64,000 bases of DNA from Thermovirga sp. (GCF_017656375.1 NZ_JACDOB010000002.1:62001-126000), one strand, 5' to 3'. Numbered from the stretch's first letter, positions 41,310 to 50,974 are shown. Translations and numbers: made by a program. Notes: generated by a model not told the origin, from the letters alone.

Positions 41310-43994
41310 CTACTTACCCTTTCCGCAGCAATGTTTGTACTTTTTTCCACTACCACACGGACATGGATCGTTCCTACCCACTTTGGGGCCCTTTCGTATA
41401 GGCTGACTCTTACCCGTCTGGGCTCCACCTAGCTCTTGGGCTTTTCTTTGGGTAGGAGTCATCATTCCTATGGGCAATAAATCTTTACTTTCTTTTATTT
41501 TACCGGGGCCTTTAGATTCTTCTTCTTTGACTACAGAAACTCTGAACAGGTATTCCGCTATATTCAACCTGACCCTTTCTGTCATCTCGGTAAATAAATT
41601 GTAAGACTCAAATTGATATTCCAGTAGAGGATCCTTCTGCCCTATAGCTCTCAAGCCTATACCCCTTCTGAGTTCGTCCATAGCCAATAAATGTTCCTTC
41701 CACGCACTATCAAGCACATGAAGAAAAATAAACCTTATAACCTCGTTCGCTGTAGCATCTCCCATTTCAGTTACTTTCTTCCTAAACTTTTCCTTCAATT
41801 TACCTATTATCTTTTCAGAAACGGTCTCTAATTCTTGAGGATCCTTAACTTCCAGGAGGGGTTTTTCCACCCCAGGCCCAAAAACGCCTTTAAGCTTTAT
41901 TGATACTGCCTCTATTTGGGGTTCTCCCCCATCTGGAAATACGCCTGACAGAATGCTCTTAACGGCATCCTCTATGATCTGTACAGCCCTTTCAGTAAGA
42001 TCCTCTTCGATCAGTATGTTGCGCCTTTCCTCATAAATTGCCTCCCTTTGCTGGTTCATCACATTGTCATACATTAAGAGCTGACGTCTTATGTCGAAGT
42101 GATACTGTTCTACTTTTTTCTGTGCTGATTCTATAGCCTTTGATATCAGACCATGCTCTATGGACTCTCCTTCTTCCATTCCCAACTTTTGCATCAATCC
42201 ATCAATTCGGTCTGAACCAAACAAGCGAAGCAAATCATCCTCCAAAGAAAGATAAAATCTGCTACAGCCAGGATCTCCTTGCCTTCCACTTCTACCTCTA
42301 AGCTGGTTATCTATCCGCCTAGATTCATGCCTCTCGGTACCTATAACCTTTAATCCACCTAATTCGACTACCTTTTCGTGTTCTTTTTGGCACTCGGTTA
42401 TCTTTTCTTTCAATATTTTTTCATACTCTTCTTTATGTTCTGAAAGGTCCAATCCCGCTTTTTCCATTTCCTCTCGAGCGAGAAATTCCGGGTTCCCTCC
42501 AAGAATTATGTCTGTACCTCTACCTGCCATGTTGGTAGCAACAGTGACGGCGTGCAACCTACCAGCTTGTGCTACTATATAAGCCTCCTTTTCATGATAC
42601 TTAGCGTTCAGCACACGATGAGGGATCTTTCTGGCTTTGAGTATTTTGCTCAGGCGCTCTGAATTTTCTATGGAAGTAGTGCCTACTAAAACTGGTTGGC
42701 CAGTTTTATAAGTTTCTTCTATCTCGTCCGCAACTGCAGCGAATTTCTCTTTTTTTGTCCTCAATATAACATCAGGATAATCCTGGCGTATCATAGGCCT
42801 ATTTGTAGGAATAATCACTACTTCAAGCCCATATATCTCCTTAAATTCCTCTTCCTCAGTAGCAGCTGTTCCTGTCATACCCGCTATTTTGCGATACATT
42901 CGAACATAGTTCTGCAGCGTTATGGTCGCTAATGTCTGGTTTTCTCTTCCGATGGGCACTCGTTCTTTTGCTTCTATGGCTTGATGCAAACCATCAGAAT
43001 ACCTGCGCCCAAACATAAGGCGCCCAGTAAACTCGTCAACTATAACTATTTCATTATCTTTAACAACATAATGAACATCTTTTTCAAACAGATAATGTGC
43101 CTTCAGCGCTTGAACAACTCTGTGCCCTAACTCTGAATTGTGATACTCAGTAAATAGATTCTTCACCCCAAGCAACTTTTCACATTCTGCTATCCCATCT
43201 TCTGTAAGGGCTACATTGCGTTCCTTTTCATCTATCTCGAAGTGAATCTGAGGCTTAAGGCGAAGTGCTACATCATTGGCTTTTTTATATATTTCCACAT
43301 TATCTTCCGACGGACCAGAGATAATCAATGGAGTCCTTGCTTCATCGATTAGGATTGAATCCACCTCGTCAAGGATTATGTACTCGTGGCCTCGCTGAAC
43401 TAACTGGGATGAGTGCAGTGCCATGTTGTCCCTGAGATAATCGAACCCAAATTCAGTGTTGGTACCATATGTTATATCTGCCAGATACGCTTCTTTCCTC
43501 TCCTGGTTATCCATGAAAGCATAAATTACACCTACGCTGAGTCCAAAGAAATTATAGATGGGCTTCATCCACTCAGCATCTCTTTTGGCCAAGTAATCGT
43601 TGACCGTAACAACGTGAACTCCTTTGCCTGAAAGGGCATTTAAAACTACCGGTAGTGTAGCAACTAGCGTTTTCCCCTCACCTGTTTTCATCTCAGCTAT
43701 CTTGCCCTCATGAAGGGCAATGCCGCCCATAAGCTGCACATCGAAATGCCTTAAGCCAAGGACCCTTTTTGAAGCCTCCCTCACAGCAGCAAAAACTTCC
43801 GGAAGCATTGAGTCAAGGCTTTCTCCTACCAAGGCTCTTTCCTTAAATTTGTTCCCTAAAGCAGAGAGTTCTTGATCCGACAGTTTCTCCATTTCAGGTT
43901 CCAAACGATTTATTGCTTCCACTATTTTTCTGTATCTTTTTAAATGCCTTTCATTCTTATCAAAGCCAAGCTTTTTTATCAGAGTCTCAAACAT
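41310..43994 (-). CDS. secA: Preprotein translocase subunit SecA
   Basis: An 894-residue SecA. Start ATG 43994 (MFETLIKKLGFD) has GAGGTG 7 nt upstream; the frame is open to 44030. Motifs: Walker A MKTGEGKT, DEVDSILIDEARTPLI, DEAD-like helicase motifs GRGTDI and QLRGRSGRQGD. It ends in a SEC-C zinc motif (CPCGSGKKYKHCC) that binds SecB or lipids. It drives post-translational export through SecYEG. It has a near-consensus promoter of its own. Confidence 0.98.
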   Translation of the reverse strand: MFETLIKKLGFDKNERHLKRYRKIVEAINRLEPEMEKLSDQELSALGNKFKERALVGESLDSMLPEVFAAVREASKRVLGLRHFDVQLMGGIALHEGKIAEMKTGEGKTLVATLPVVLNALSGKGVHVVTVNDYLAKRDAEWMKPIYNFFGLSVGVIYAFMDNQERKEAYLADITYGTNTEFGFDYLRDNMALHSSQLVQRGHEYIILDEVDSILIDEARTPLIISGPSEDNVEIYKKANDVALRLKPQIHFEIDEKERNVALTEDGIAECEKLLGVKNLFTEYHNSELGHRVVQALKAHYLFEKDVHYVVKDNEIVIVDEFTGRLMFGRRYSDGLHQAIEAKERVPIGRENQTLATITLQNYVRMYRKIAGMTGTAATEEEEFKEIYGLEVVIIPTNRPMIRQDYPDVILRTKKEKFAAVADEIEETYKTGQPVLVGTTSIENSERLSKILKARKIPHRVLNAKYHEKEAYIVAQAGRLHAVTVATNMAGRGTDIILGGNPEFLAREEMEKAGLDLSEHKEEYEKILKEKITECQKEHEKVVELGGLKVIGTERHESRRIDNQLRGRSGRQGDPGCSRFYLSLEDDLLRLFGSDRIDGLMQKLGMEEGESIEHGLISKAIESAQKKVEQYHFDIRRQLLMYDNVMNQQREAIYEERRNILIEEDLTERAVQIIEDAVKSILSGVFPDGGEPQIEAVSIKLKGVFGPGVEKPLLEVKDPQELETVSEKIIGKLKEKFRKKVTEMGDATANEVIRFIFLHVLDSAWKEHLLAMDELRRGIGLRAIGQKDPLLEYQFESYNLFTEMTERVRLNIAEYLFRVSVVKEEESKGPGKIKESKDLLPIGMMTPTQRKAQELGGAQTGKSQPIRKGPKVGRNDPCPCGSGKKYKHCCGKGK

Positions 43995-44043
43995 ACTATT
44001 CACCTCTACGAAAATAACAAACAAAATCATGCATCAGATTTTC

Positions 44044-44072
44044 ATTATAGTGCCCTCTCATAAAGCAGTCAA
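44044..44072 (-). promoter_or_regulatory. Promoter of secA
   Basis: TTGACT at 44072-44067 and a perfect TATAAT at 44049-44044, spaced 17 bp, on the minus strand. This is the strongest sigma-70-type promoter in the window. The -35 overlaps the T-tract of the tryptophanase terminator. Confidence 0.85.
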
Positions 44073-44102
44073 AAAAGCGGGACCTTTTGAGGTCCCGCTT
44101 TT
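44068..44102 (-). terminator. Terminator of the tryptophanase gene
   Basis: A perfect 12-bp stem AAAAGCGGGACC/GGTCCCGCTTTT (44073-44084 and 44091-44102) with a 6-nt loop and a T-run on the minus strand. Confidence 0.92.
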
Positions 44103-44131
44103 CCTAATTATCGAACAGGCCATCTATGTTG

Positions 44132-45523
44132 CTATAGGTTGAATGGTTCCAAATGGGCAAGGAAGTGATGTATACCCTCTACTGGGGGTGCGTATTTAAC
44201 TTTAAGTCCATATTTTACCTGATCCCTTCTCTTATACACATCTATTATCTTCCTAGCCACGTATTCTAAATGGCTGTTCGTATAAGTCCTCCTGTTAATA
44301 GCAAGTCTGTAAAGTTCCAATTTGGGCAGCTTCAATTCCCCCGTCTTTTCGTCCTTGGTGGCGAAAGCCAAAGCTCCCAACCCTATACCTCTTATCGCAC
44401 CTTCCCTGTAAACTTCTATGGACAAAACATCGGCTGGGAAATATTCCTGGGGGATGTGAGGGAAAAATGCCGCGGCATCTATGAATATAGCATGTCCTCC
44501 AGCAGGTTTCACAAAGGGAACTCCGCCTTCTTCAAGCATCTCACCAAGATAACGGACTTGAGCTATCCTGTGAGCCATATATTGTTCATCTGTCATTTCC
44601 CTGAGCCCTACAGCCAAAGCTTCCAAGTCCCTACCGGCAAGTCCCCCATATGTCGCAAACCCCTCATAGAGAATAACCCGTGGCAACAGAGTATGATACA
44701 TCTCCTCCGTTCTACAACAAATCATGCCTCCTATATTGACGAGAGGATCCTTCTTGCACGAAACAGAGATACCATCCGCTGTCTCCATCATCGCCTTTAT
44801 AATTTCCGCTAAACTCCAAGATGAATATTCTTTTTCTCGCATCTTAATGAAGTAAGCATTTTCTGCCATCCTTGCAGCATCAAGGAAGAAGGGGATATTA
44901 TACTTCTTGGCCATAGCGGAGACTTCCTGTAAATTTTTCAAGCTTACTGGCTGTCCACCACCAGAGTTGTTAGTCACGGTCACCATTATAAGAGGAATAG
45001 AGTCTTTGTTTTCCCTTATAACCCTTTCAAGCTTCCTAATATCCACATTGCCTTTGAAAGGATAATCACTCTCCGGGTCAAAAGCTTCATCAATCACGCA
45101 ATCCACCGGCGTTGCTCCATTATTGAATATATGGGCACGGGTAGTATCAAAGGGCATATTGAAAGGCACTATATCCCCTTTTTTGACAAGTGTCCCAAAA
45201 ATAACGTTTTCTGCTGCCCTACCCTGATGTGTAGGAATTACGTAATCAAAACCCAACACTTCTTTTACAGCATTCTTGAGCGCGAAGAAGCTGTCAGCTC
45301 CTGCATACGCTTCATCTCCACACATCAAAGCTGCCCATTGGTACTTACTCATGGCACCTGTGCCTGAATCAGTCAAAAGGTCAATGTAAATATCCTTTGA
45401 TGCCAATCCAAACATGTTGTAATGGGCTTTTTTTAGCGCTTCCTCTCTTTCTGCCTCATTTGGAACCCGTACAGGCTCCACCATCCTTATTCTAAAAGGT
45501 TCTGGTTGAATCGGAGAAACCAT
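44132..45523 (-). CDS. tnaA: Tryptophanase (L-tryptophan indole-lyase)
   Basis: A 463-residue PLP enzyme of the tryptophanase/tyrosine phenol-lyase family (KDIYIDLLTDSGTGAMS, PTHQGRAAENVIFG). The PLP lysine is in SCKKDPLVNIGG. Tyrosine phenol-lyases have an essential Arg near the C-terminus in the motif SMERG; here that place reads GIGLG, so tryptophanase is more likely. It splits tryptophan into indole, pyruvate and ammonia. I see no tnaC-like leader peptide with Trp upstream and no tnaB next to it. It is monocistronic: own promoter and a strong terminator. Confidence 0.88.
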   Translation of the reverse strand: MVSPIQPEPFRIRMVEPVRVPNEAEREEALKKAHYNMFGLASKDIYIDLLTDSGTGAMSKYQWAALMCGDEAYAGADSFFALKNAVKEVLGFDYVIPTHQGRAAENVIFGTLVKKGDIVPFNMPFDTTRAHIFNNGATPVDCVIDEAFDPESDYPFKGNVDIRKLERVIRENKDSIPLIMVTVTNNSGGGQPVSLKNLQEVSAMAKKYNIPFFLDAARMAENAYFIKMREKEYSSWSLAEIIKAMMETADGISVSCKKDPLVNIGGMICCRTEEMYHTLLPRVILYEGFATYGGLAGRDLEALAVGLREMTDEQYMAHRIAQVRYLGEMLEEGGVPFVKPAGGHAIFIDAAAFFPHIPQEYFPADVLSIEVYREGAIRGIGLGALAFATKDEKTGELKLPKLELYRLAINRRTYTNSHLEYVARKIIDVYKRRDQVKYGLKVKYAPPVEGIHHFLAHLEPFNL

Positions 45524-45608
45524 AACAAAACCCTCCCTGTTTATTTCTCATCTTCTGCTCTTCTGGAGGTCTAACTGGTCTCTCTCCACTTATCTGCCTA
45601 TAAGCCAT

Positions 45609-45617
45609 ATTATAACA
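45609..45617 (-). promoter_or_regulatory. Extended -10 promoter of tnaA
   Basis: TGTTATAAT on the minus strand (-10 at 45614-45609) matches an extended -10 element. No good -35 is seen at 17 bp. It gives a leader of about 80 nt. The remainder of the 170-bp gap to pgsA holds nothing I recognise. Confidence 0.55.
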
Positions 45618-45695
45618 TTTAAAATCTCGCAACATGGAATATATATAAGTGATGATACATTAATGGGGACTTGCTATCCACCGAAAGGGAAACAC

Positions 45696-46235
45696 CTAAA
45701 AAATATCCTTCAATTTCCAAAAGTAATCTATCCCGGATGCCACAGTAATGAACATCGCTAAGACCATAGCAAAAAAACCACCAGGGAGGTTAAAGATTAC
45801 GATTAGAATAGCTAAAATTTGTATGATCGTCTTGGCCTTACCCCATTTTGATGCAGCCACAACACGCCCCTCAGATATAGCCACCATCCTCAATCCAGTA
45901 ACGAAAAATTCCCTCGAAACTATAACTACAACTATCCATGCCGGTAGTCTCTGCAGCTCAACTAAAGCTATAAGAACAGCAGTTACCAGAATCTTATCCG
46001 CTAGAGGGTCAACCAACTTGCCAAAATTTGTTACGAGGCCTTTTTTCCTGGCTATGTATCCATCCACTGTATCAGTCAAAGCAGCAATTATAAAAATAAC
46101 GCCTGCAAGCAAATCTCCATATGGCAACCCTAAAAAATCTCCCCATTGAATCCGCAGCGTTAAAATCACCATGATAAGCGGCGCCAAAAACACCCTCAGC
46201 AAGCTTATAGTATTTGGCAAGTTGAGCGTTGTCAT
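45696..46235 (-). CDS. pgsA: CDP-diacylglycerol--glycerol-3-phosphate 3-phosphatidyltransferase
   Basis: A 179-residue membrane enzyme with about five helices. The CDP-alcohol phosphotransferase motif DG(x)2AR(x)8G(x)3D(x)3D is complete, from DGYIARKKG to GKLVDPLADK. It makes phosphatidylglycerophosphate, the first committed step to phosphatidylglycerol. I start at ATG 46235, 6-8 nt after GGAGGG. It follows the terminator of the liv operon, so it probably has a weak separate promoter or gets readthrough. Confidence 0.93.
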   Translation of the reverse strand: MTTLNLPNTISLLRVFLAPLIMVILTLRIQWGDFLGLPYGDLLAGVIFIIAALTDTVDGYIARKKGLVTNFGKLVDPLADKILVTAVLIALVELQRLPAWIVVVIVSREFFVTGLRMVAISEGRVVAASKWGKAKTIIQILAILIVIFNLPGGFFAMVLAMFITVASGIDYFWKLKDIF

Positions 46236-46255
46236 TACAGTCCCTCCTCTAACCA

Positions 46256-46285
46256 TAAGAGGGCCGCTTTAATGCGGCCCTCTTA
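46256..46285 (-). terminator. Hairpin terminating the liv operon
   Basis: A perfect 12-bp GC-rich stem TAAGAGGGCCGC/GCGGCCCTCTTA (46256-46267 and 46274-46285) with a 6-nt loop, 23 bp after livF. The T-tract is short, so some readthrough into pgsA is likely. Confidence 0.75.
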
Positions 46286-46307
46286 ACTTCTAGTACAGAT
46301 AGTTCTT

Positions 46308-47012
46308 TTAGCCACCCAAGTAAGCTTCTTTGACTTTTTCGTTTTGTAATAATTCCTCCCCTGGGCCTTCGAGTACTATTTTACCAACTTCCAAAACATA
46401 GGCATAGTGCGCTACCTTAAGTGCCGCAAAAGCATTTTGCTCAACTAATAAAACAGTTTTGCCTTGAGAGTTAATGGTCTCAATAATCTCAAAAACTTCC
46501 TTAACCAACAGCGGAGCTAATCCCAAAGAAGGTTCGTCAAGCATAACGACATCTGGATTGCTCATAAGAGCCCTACCGAGGGCAAGCATCTGCTGTTCTC
46601 CTCCAGATAGGGTCCCACCCTTCTGCCATGTTCTCTCCTTCAGCCTAGGGAACAACTCGTATACCCACTCGAGGTCCCGCTGTATCCCTTCTTTGTCGTT
46701 TCTCGTATATGCTCCGAGCATCAAGTTCTCCAACACTGTAAGGTGCGGGAATATTCTTCTACCCTCAGGCGATAAAACCATACCGAACTTCACTATGTCC
46801 TCAGGTGCCCAATTTTCTATTCTCTTTCCTTTATAAGTAACTGCACCCTTCGACTTCTTGACCAAACCTGCTATGGATCTTAAGGTGGTGCTTTTGCCAG
46901 CACCATTTGCTCCTATTAATGTCACTATTTTCCCTTCAGGTACCTCAAAGGATATACCTTTTAATGCATGAATACCTCCGTAGTGAACATGCAAATCCTG
47001 AACACTAAGCAT
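46308..47012 (-). CDS. livF: Branched-chain amino acid ABC transporter, ATPase LivF
   Basis: A 234-residue ABC ATPase of the LivF type. Walker A GANGAGKST, signature LSGGEQQMLALGRAL, Walker B DVVMLDEPSLGLAP. I start at ATG 47012, inside the last codons of livG, 10 nt after AGGAG. LivF and LivG power the LivHM pore. The last gene of a complete livKHMGF operon. The C-terminus ends KEAYLGG, typical of LivF. Confidence 0.95.
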   Translation of the reverse strand: MLSVQDLHVHYGGIHALKGISFEVPEGKIVTLIGANGAGKSTTLRSIAGLVKKSKGAVTYKGKRIENWAPEDIVKFGMVLSPEGRRIFPHLTVLENLMLGAYTRNDKEGIQRDLEWVYELFPRLKERTWQKGGTLSGGEQQMLALGRALMSNPDVVMLDEPSLGLAPLLVKEVFEIIETINSQGKTVLLVEQNAFAALKVAHYAYVLEVGKIVLEGPGEELLQNEKVKEAYLGG

Positions 47013-47799
47013 TTTGCACGTACTCCTCTCCAAGGTAAGCCTCTATAACTTTTGGGTTAGATTGAATTTCCTTAGGACTTCCTTTGGCTATGGTGACTCC
47101 ATAATCAAGAACCCAAATATGCTCACATATTCCCATTACTACTTTCATGTCATGCTCTATAAGAAGTATAGTGAGGTCAAACTGTTCCCTTATATTCTTT
47201 ATGAACCCCATTAACTCCTGAGTCTCCTGGGGATTCATACCTGCGGCAGGCTCATCTAGCAACAAAAATGAAGGTTCTGTAGCAAGCGCCCTAGCTATCT
47301 CTAGGCGTCTCTGGGCACCATAAGGCAAGCTGTCTGCCTTCTCTGATGCATGATCCTTTAGCCCAACAGCATCAAGCAAGGCCAGTGCCTTATGACGAAT
47401 TGCCTTTTCTTCCCCAAAATAGGAAGGCAAACTCAGCAAAGCATGCCACCACGTGGTTTTTTGCCTCAGGTGACCTCCAATCATGACATTCTGAAGTACC
47501 GTTTCGTTAGAGAAAAGCCTGATATTTTGAAAGGTTCTCGCTATACCTAAATGACACACTTTATGGGGTGGAAGCCCTGTAATGTCTATCCCCTTATAAA
47601 CGATACTTCCTTCTGTTGGCGTATAAAACCCTGTTATCATGTTAAAACAGGTGGTCTTACCCGCTCCATTAGGACCTATTAATCCGTATATTCTTCCTTG
47701 TTCTATCTGTATATTGAAATCTGACACCGCCGTAAGGCCACCAAATCTCATAGTTACATTCCTGGTCTCCAGCACCAGGTCCTGGGATGTAGACATCAT
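47005..47799 (-). CDS. livG: Branched-chain amino acid ABC transporter, ATPase LivG
   Basis: A 264-residue ATPase. Walker A GPNGAGKTT, signature YGAQRRLEIARAL, Walker B FLLLDEPAAGMNP, and the LivG-typical insert FQNIRLFSNETVLQNVMIG. It overlaps livM by 4 nt and livF by 8 nt. Forms a heterodimer with LivF. Confidence 0.95.
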   Translation of the reverse strand: MMSTSQDLVLETRNVTMRFGGLTAVSDFNIQIEQGRIYGLIGPNGAGKTTCFNMITGFYTPTEGSIVYKGIDITGLPPHKVCHLGIARTFQNIRLFSNETVLQNVMIGGHLRQKTTWWHALLSLPSYFGEEKAIRHKALALLDAVGLKDHASEKADSLPYGAQRRLEIARALATEPSFLLLDEPAAGMNPQETQELMGFIKNIREQFDLTILLIEHDMKVVMGICEHIWVLDYGVTIAKGSPKEIQSNPKVIEAYLGEEYVQNA

Positions 47800-48848
47800 G
47801 CTCCTCCACCCCTCTTCCTAAAGACCCCCAATATAGTATCCCAAGTTATCTCTCTCATCCCCATTATTCCTTGCCGTCTGAAAAGGATAATGAACAACAG
47901 TGTTAAGGAGAAAACAACCATCCTCATTCCGGGAATGCCCGGAATGTAAAAAGAACCTATAGTTATTGGGTTTTCGACAAACCTAAGCCATTCCAGAAGT
48001 ACGGTTATTATTATTCCTGCTATAACAGATCCGGAAATAGAACCAAGACCACCAGCTACAACTATCATCAGCACGTTAAAAGTAAGAATAAAAAGAAACA
48101 TCTTGGGATCTATTGTGGTGAGGAGACTTGCAAGCAAAGCCCCTCCTACACCAGCAAAAAAAGACCCTATGGAAAAAGATATAAGTTTGTATTTAAAGGT
48201 ATTTATACCCATAGCTTTCGCTGCAATCTCATCATCTCTTATAGCCTTCAGAGCGTTGCCAAAGTTACTGTTAACCAACCTGACAATAACGTACAGCGTG
48301 ACAAAACACCAACCATAATTCCACCAGATATTTGCATAACCAGGAATACCTTTGAAGCCTAAGGCACCATTAGTCACCCTTGGCAAGTTATTGGCAAGAA
48401 CTCTTATTATTTCTGCAAAGCCCAAAGTAGCAATACCTAAGTAGTCTCCACCCAGCCTAAGAACAGGAAGACCTATTAATAGACCAAACAAAGCTGCCAT
48501 CAATCCGCCTGCAAAAACAGCAACCAAGAAAGGAGCATGCATAACTGAGAACGGCCACATAGCTGGCTCCAGTATAAACATCATCTCTTTCTGAGCAGGG
48601 GAAAGTATTAGAAGGGCACATGTATAAGCCCCTATGGCCATAAAACCTGCATGCCCCAAGGAAAACAAACCAGTAAATCCATATATCAGATTAAGACTCA
48701 ACGCAAGTATTATGTTTACAGCTATAAGATTAAGTATTTGAATTTTGTAGCCATCCAGGTTTCCTTCCGCCCAGTATAGGAATAGAGCTAAACAACCCAA
48801 CGCAATTGTGTTTAAAATGTAATCTCTTCTTTTACCGACTTCCATCAT
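47796..48848 (-). CDS. livM: Branched-chain amino acid ABC transporter, permease LivM
   Basis: A 350-residue permease with about 9-10 helices. LivM motifs are NLIYGFTGLFSLGHAGFMAI, GDYLGIATLGFAEIIR and LRAIRDDEIAA-like ALKAIRDDEIAAKAMG. It forms the pore with LivH. Coupled to livH and livG by 4-nt overlaps. Confidence 0.95.
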   Translation of the reverse strand: MMEVGKRRDYILNTIALGCLALFLYWAEGNLDGYKIQILNLIAVNIILALSLNLIYGFTGLFSLGHAGFMAIGAYTCALLILSPAQKEMMFILEPAMWPFSVMHAPFLVAVFAGGLMAALFGLLIGLPVLRLGGDYLGIATLGFAEIIRVLANNLPRVTNGALGFKGIPGYANIWWNYGWCFVTLYVIVRLVNSNFGNALKAIRDDEIAAKAMGINTFKYKLISFSIGSFFAGVGGALLASLLTTIDPKMFLFILTFNVLMIVVAGGLGSISGSVIAGIIITVLLEWLRFVENPITIGSFYIPGIPGMRMVVFSLTLLFIILFRRQGIMGMREITWDTILGVFRKRGGGA

Positions 48849-49738
48849 ACTTTATCCTCCAGCTTCTCTCCAAGAAGTCCCGTAGGCTTGAAGAGTAATA
48901 TTATTATGAGGAGAACAAAAGCAAACGCATCTCTATAACCTGCAAGAGATGGCATAAAGGCCACTATCATTATCTCCATAAAACCTAATATCAGGCCTCC
49001 TATGACAGCTCCTTGTATAGAGCCTATACCGCCGAAAACTGCAGCTATAAAGGCCTTAAACCCCGGTATAACACCCATAACCGGCTGAAGTTGGGGGTAC
49101 CTAAGAGCCCACATTATACCTGATGCAGCAGCAAGCGCAGATCCCATACCAAAAGTGAGAGCTATAACTTTATTGACTGGCACTCCCATAAGCCTGCTGG
49201 TTTCTATATCTTTTGATATGGCTCTCATGCCAAGACCAGGCTTCGTTTTGTACACAACGAAAAGCAAAGCCAGCATTAAAACAAAGGAAAGCACCGGTAC
49301 CACCAAAGTAAGAGGCAAAAGTCTTACCTTACCTAAGACTATTACATTTACAAGCCACTCGGGCCTTTGAACTTCTCGTGGTATAGCCGAAAAGACCACT
49401 ATAGCAAAATTCTGAAGGAAAAAGGACACCCCTATTGAACTAATGAGAGCAGAGATGCGGGGTGCATCTCTCAATGGCCTATAAGCTACCCTATCTACCA
49501 TTATCCCTGCAAAGGAAGTAACAATAATGGAAACAACTACCGCCATAAACCACGGCAGGTGTAACAGTGTAACTCCCCAAAACACAAAATAAGCTCCTAA
49601 CATGAAAATCTCACCGTGGGCGAAATTAATAAGGCGCAATATGCCATAAACCATAGTGTACCCAATGGCTATCAAGGCATATAAGCTGCCCAACGTAAGA
49701 GCATTTAAGAAGTGCTGAACAAACATTGATAAGCTCAT
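48845..49738 (-). CDS. livH: Branched-chain amino acid ABC transporter, permease LivH
   Basis: A 297-residue permease with about 8 helices. Motifs ALIAIGYTMVYGILRLINFA and GMRAISKDIETSRLMGV are typical of LivH. It lies 84 bp after livK; the gap contains a stable hairpin that may set the ratio of binding protein to permease. Start ATG 49738 follows AAGGAGG. Confidence 0.95.
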   Translation of the reverse strand: MSLSMFVQHFLNALTLGSLYALIAIGYTMVYGILRLINFAHGEIFMLGAYFVFWGVTLLHLPWFMAVVVSIIVTSFAGIMVDRVAYRPLRDAPRISALISSIGVSFFLQNFAIVVFSAIPREVQRPEWLVNVIVLGKVRLLPLTLVVPVLSFVLMLALLFVVYKTKPGLGMRAISKDIETSRLMGVPVNKVIALTFGMGSALAAASGIMWALRYPQLQPVMGVIPGFKAFIAAVFGGIGSIQGAVIGGLILGFMEIMIVAFMPSLAGYRDAFAFVLLIIILLFKPTGLLGEKLEDKV

Positions 49739-49766
49739 TTGAGCTCCTCCTTGCTTTCAAAGAGAT

Positions 49767-49794
49767 GGGGGAGGCAATTCAATCATCCTCCCCC
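49767..49794 (-). repeat. Intercistronic hairpin between livK and livH
   Basis: GGGGGAGG and CCTCCCCC (49794-49787 and 49774-49767 on the minus strand) form an 8-bp GC stem with a 12-nt loop. No T-run follows. This position, after the binding-protein gene, is where RNA-stabilising or attenuating hairpins often raise periplasmic protein yield over the permease. Confidence 0.65.
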
Positions 49795-49822
49795 GCCTCT
49801 TTTTGTTTTGGATATGTAGGAT

Positions 49823-50974
49823 TTACAATTCAGGTTCTATAGTAGCAACATACTGTTTTTTGCCATTAACTATCTTAACTATCCCCACAGGTTTCTCAGC
49901 ATCATGAGTTTCGTTTATCGTCGTAACGCCTGTTACTCCCACGAAACCCTTCGTCTCTGCCAATGCCTTGGTAATAGCCTCCGGATCTGCGCTACCAGCA
50001 CGCTTGATGGCATCTATCAAGATCATATAGGCATCATAACCCAAAGCTGCATTGACGTTGGGGTCTTCTTTGGGGTGAAGTTTTTTCCAATTTTCGGTAA
50101 ACTCCTTGGCTACAGGATTCATATCCTTCATGGATGGATCATAAGGGAATGTCGTGTGAATGAAACCTTCAACTGCACTGCCACCTATCTCGGCTATCTT
50201 GGGGTTATCCATGGCATCTCCGCCCATAATCTGGAAATCGGCGCCTAACTCCTGGGCTTGCTTCATTATTATTGCACCTTCGGCAAAATATGAGGGTATA
50301 AACAGCACATCGGGTTTCTTGCTTATTATCTCTGTCAACTGGGCAGTAAAGTCCTGATCTCCTGAATTATATTTGAGCTTGGCTACAACTTCTCCACCCA
50401 TTTTCTTGAATGACCTCTCAAAGAAGCCAGCAAGACCTACAGAGTAGTCATTGGCCACATCAACAAGAATTGCTGCTTTTTTGAGGCCAAGCATTCTATA
50501 GGCATAAGTTGCAGCACCTGCTCCTTGATATGGATCGATAAAGCAAACCCTGAAAATGTACTTCTTCCCCTGGGTTACCAAGGGGTTGGTGCAAGACGTG
50601 CCTACCATTGGGATGCCGGCCTTCTCAGCAACTTCGCCTCCGGCCATCGCAAGAGAAGAGCCATAAGTCCCTATTATGGCCACTACCTTTTCCTTGTTAA
50701 TCAAGCGCTTGACCGCGTTCGCAGACTCCACCTTATCAGACTTATTGTCCACAACAAATAGCTCAACTTTCTTGCCGAGAACTTCCGGAACCTCTTGATG
50801 GGCCATCTTAACACCATCAAGCTCCAGCTGGCCACCAAAGGCGTTCTGACCCGTCAAGGGTAGATAAACACCTATCCTGATGGCATCATCCGCCATTGCT
50901 TGGCCTGCACTGAATAATAACAGCCCAAAAATCAATGCCACAGACATCAAACTGAAAAAAGAAGCTTTTCTCAC
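49823..50974 (-). CDS. livK: Branched-chain amino acid ABC transporter, substrate-binding protein
   Basis: A 383-residue periplasmic binding protein. The signal peptide runs to AMA before DDAIRIGVYLPLTG (residue ~28), with no lipobox Cys, so a soluble form is expected. The fold is type I (Leu/Ile/Val-binding): VKLFV-type KKVELFVVDNKSD, IIGTYGSSLAMAGGEVAEKAG and GGDAMDNPKI. Start GTG 50974. First gene of livKHMGF. Specificity for branched-chain amino acids is the family default; other amino acids are possible. Confidence 0.92.
   Translation of the reverse strand: MRKASFFSLMSVALIFGLLLFSAGQAMADDAIRIGVYLPLTGQNAFGGQLELDGVKMAHQEVPEVLGKKVELFVVDNKSDKVESANAVKRLINKEKVVAIIGTYGSSLAMAGGEVAEKAGIPMVGTSCTNPLVTQGKKYIFRVCFIDPYQGAGAATYAYRMLGLKKAAILVDVANDYSVGLAGFFERSFKKMGGEVVAKLKYNSGDQDFTAQLTEIISKKPDVLFIPSYFAEGAIIMKQAQELGADFQIMGGDAMDNPKIAEIGGSAVEGFIHTTFPYDPSMKDMNPVAKEFTENWKKLHPKEDPNVNAALGYDAYMILIDAIKRAGSADPEAITKALAETKGFVGVTGVTTINETHDAEKPVGIVKIVNGKKQYVATIEPEL

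Noticed and set aside
45524..45608. TnaC-type leader peptide before tryptophanase
   Set aside because: The only ATG frame lacks a ribosome site and a Trp codon, and it runs into tnaA.
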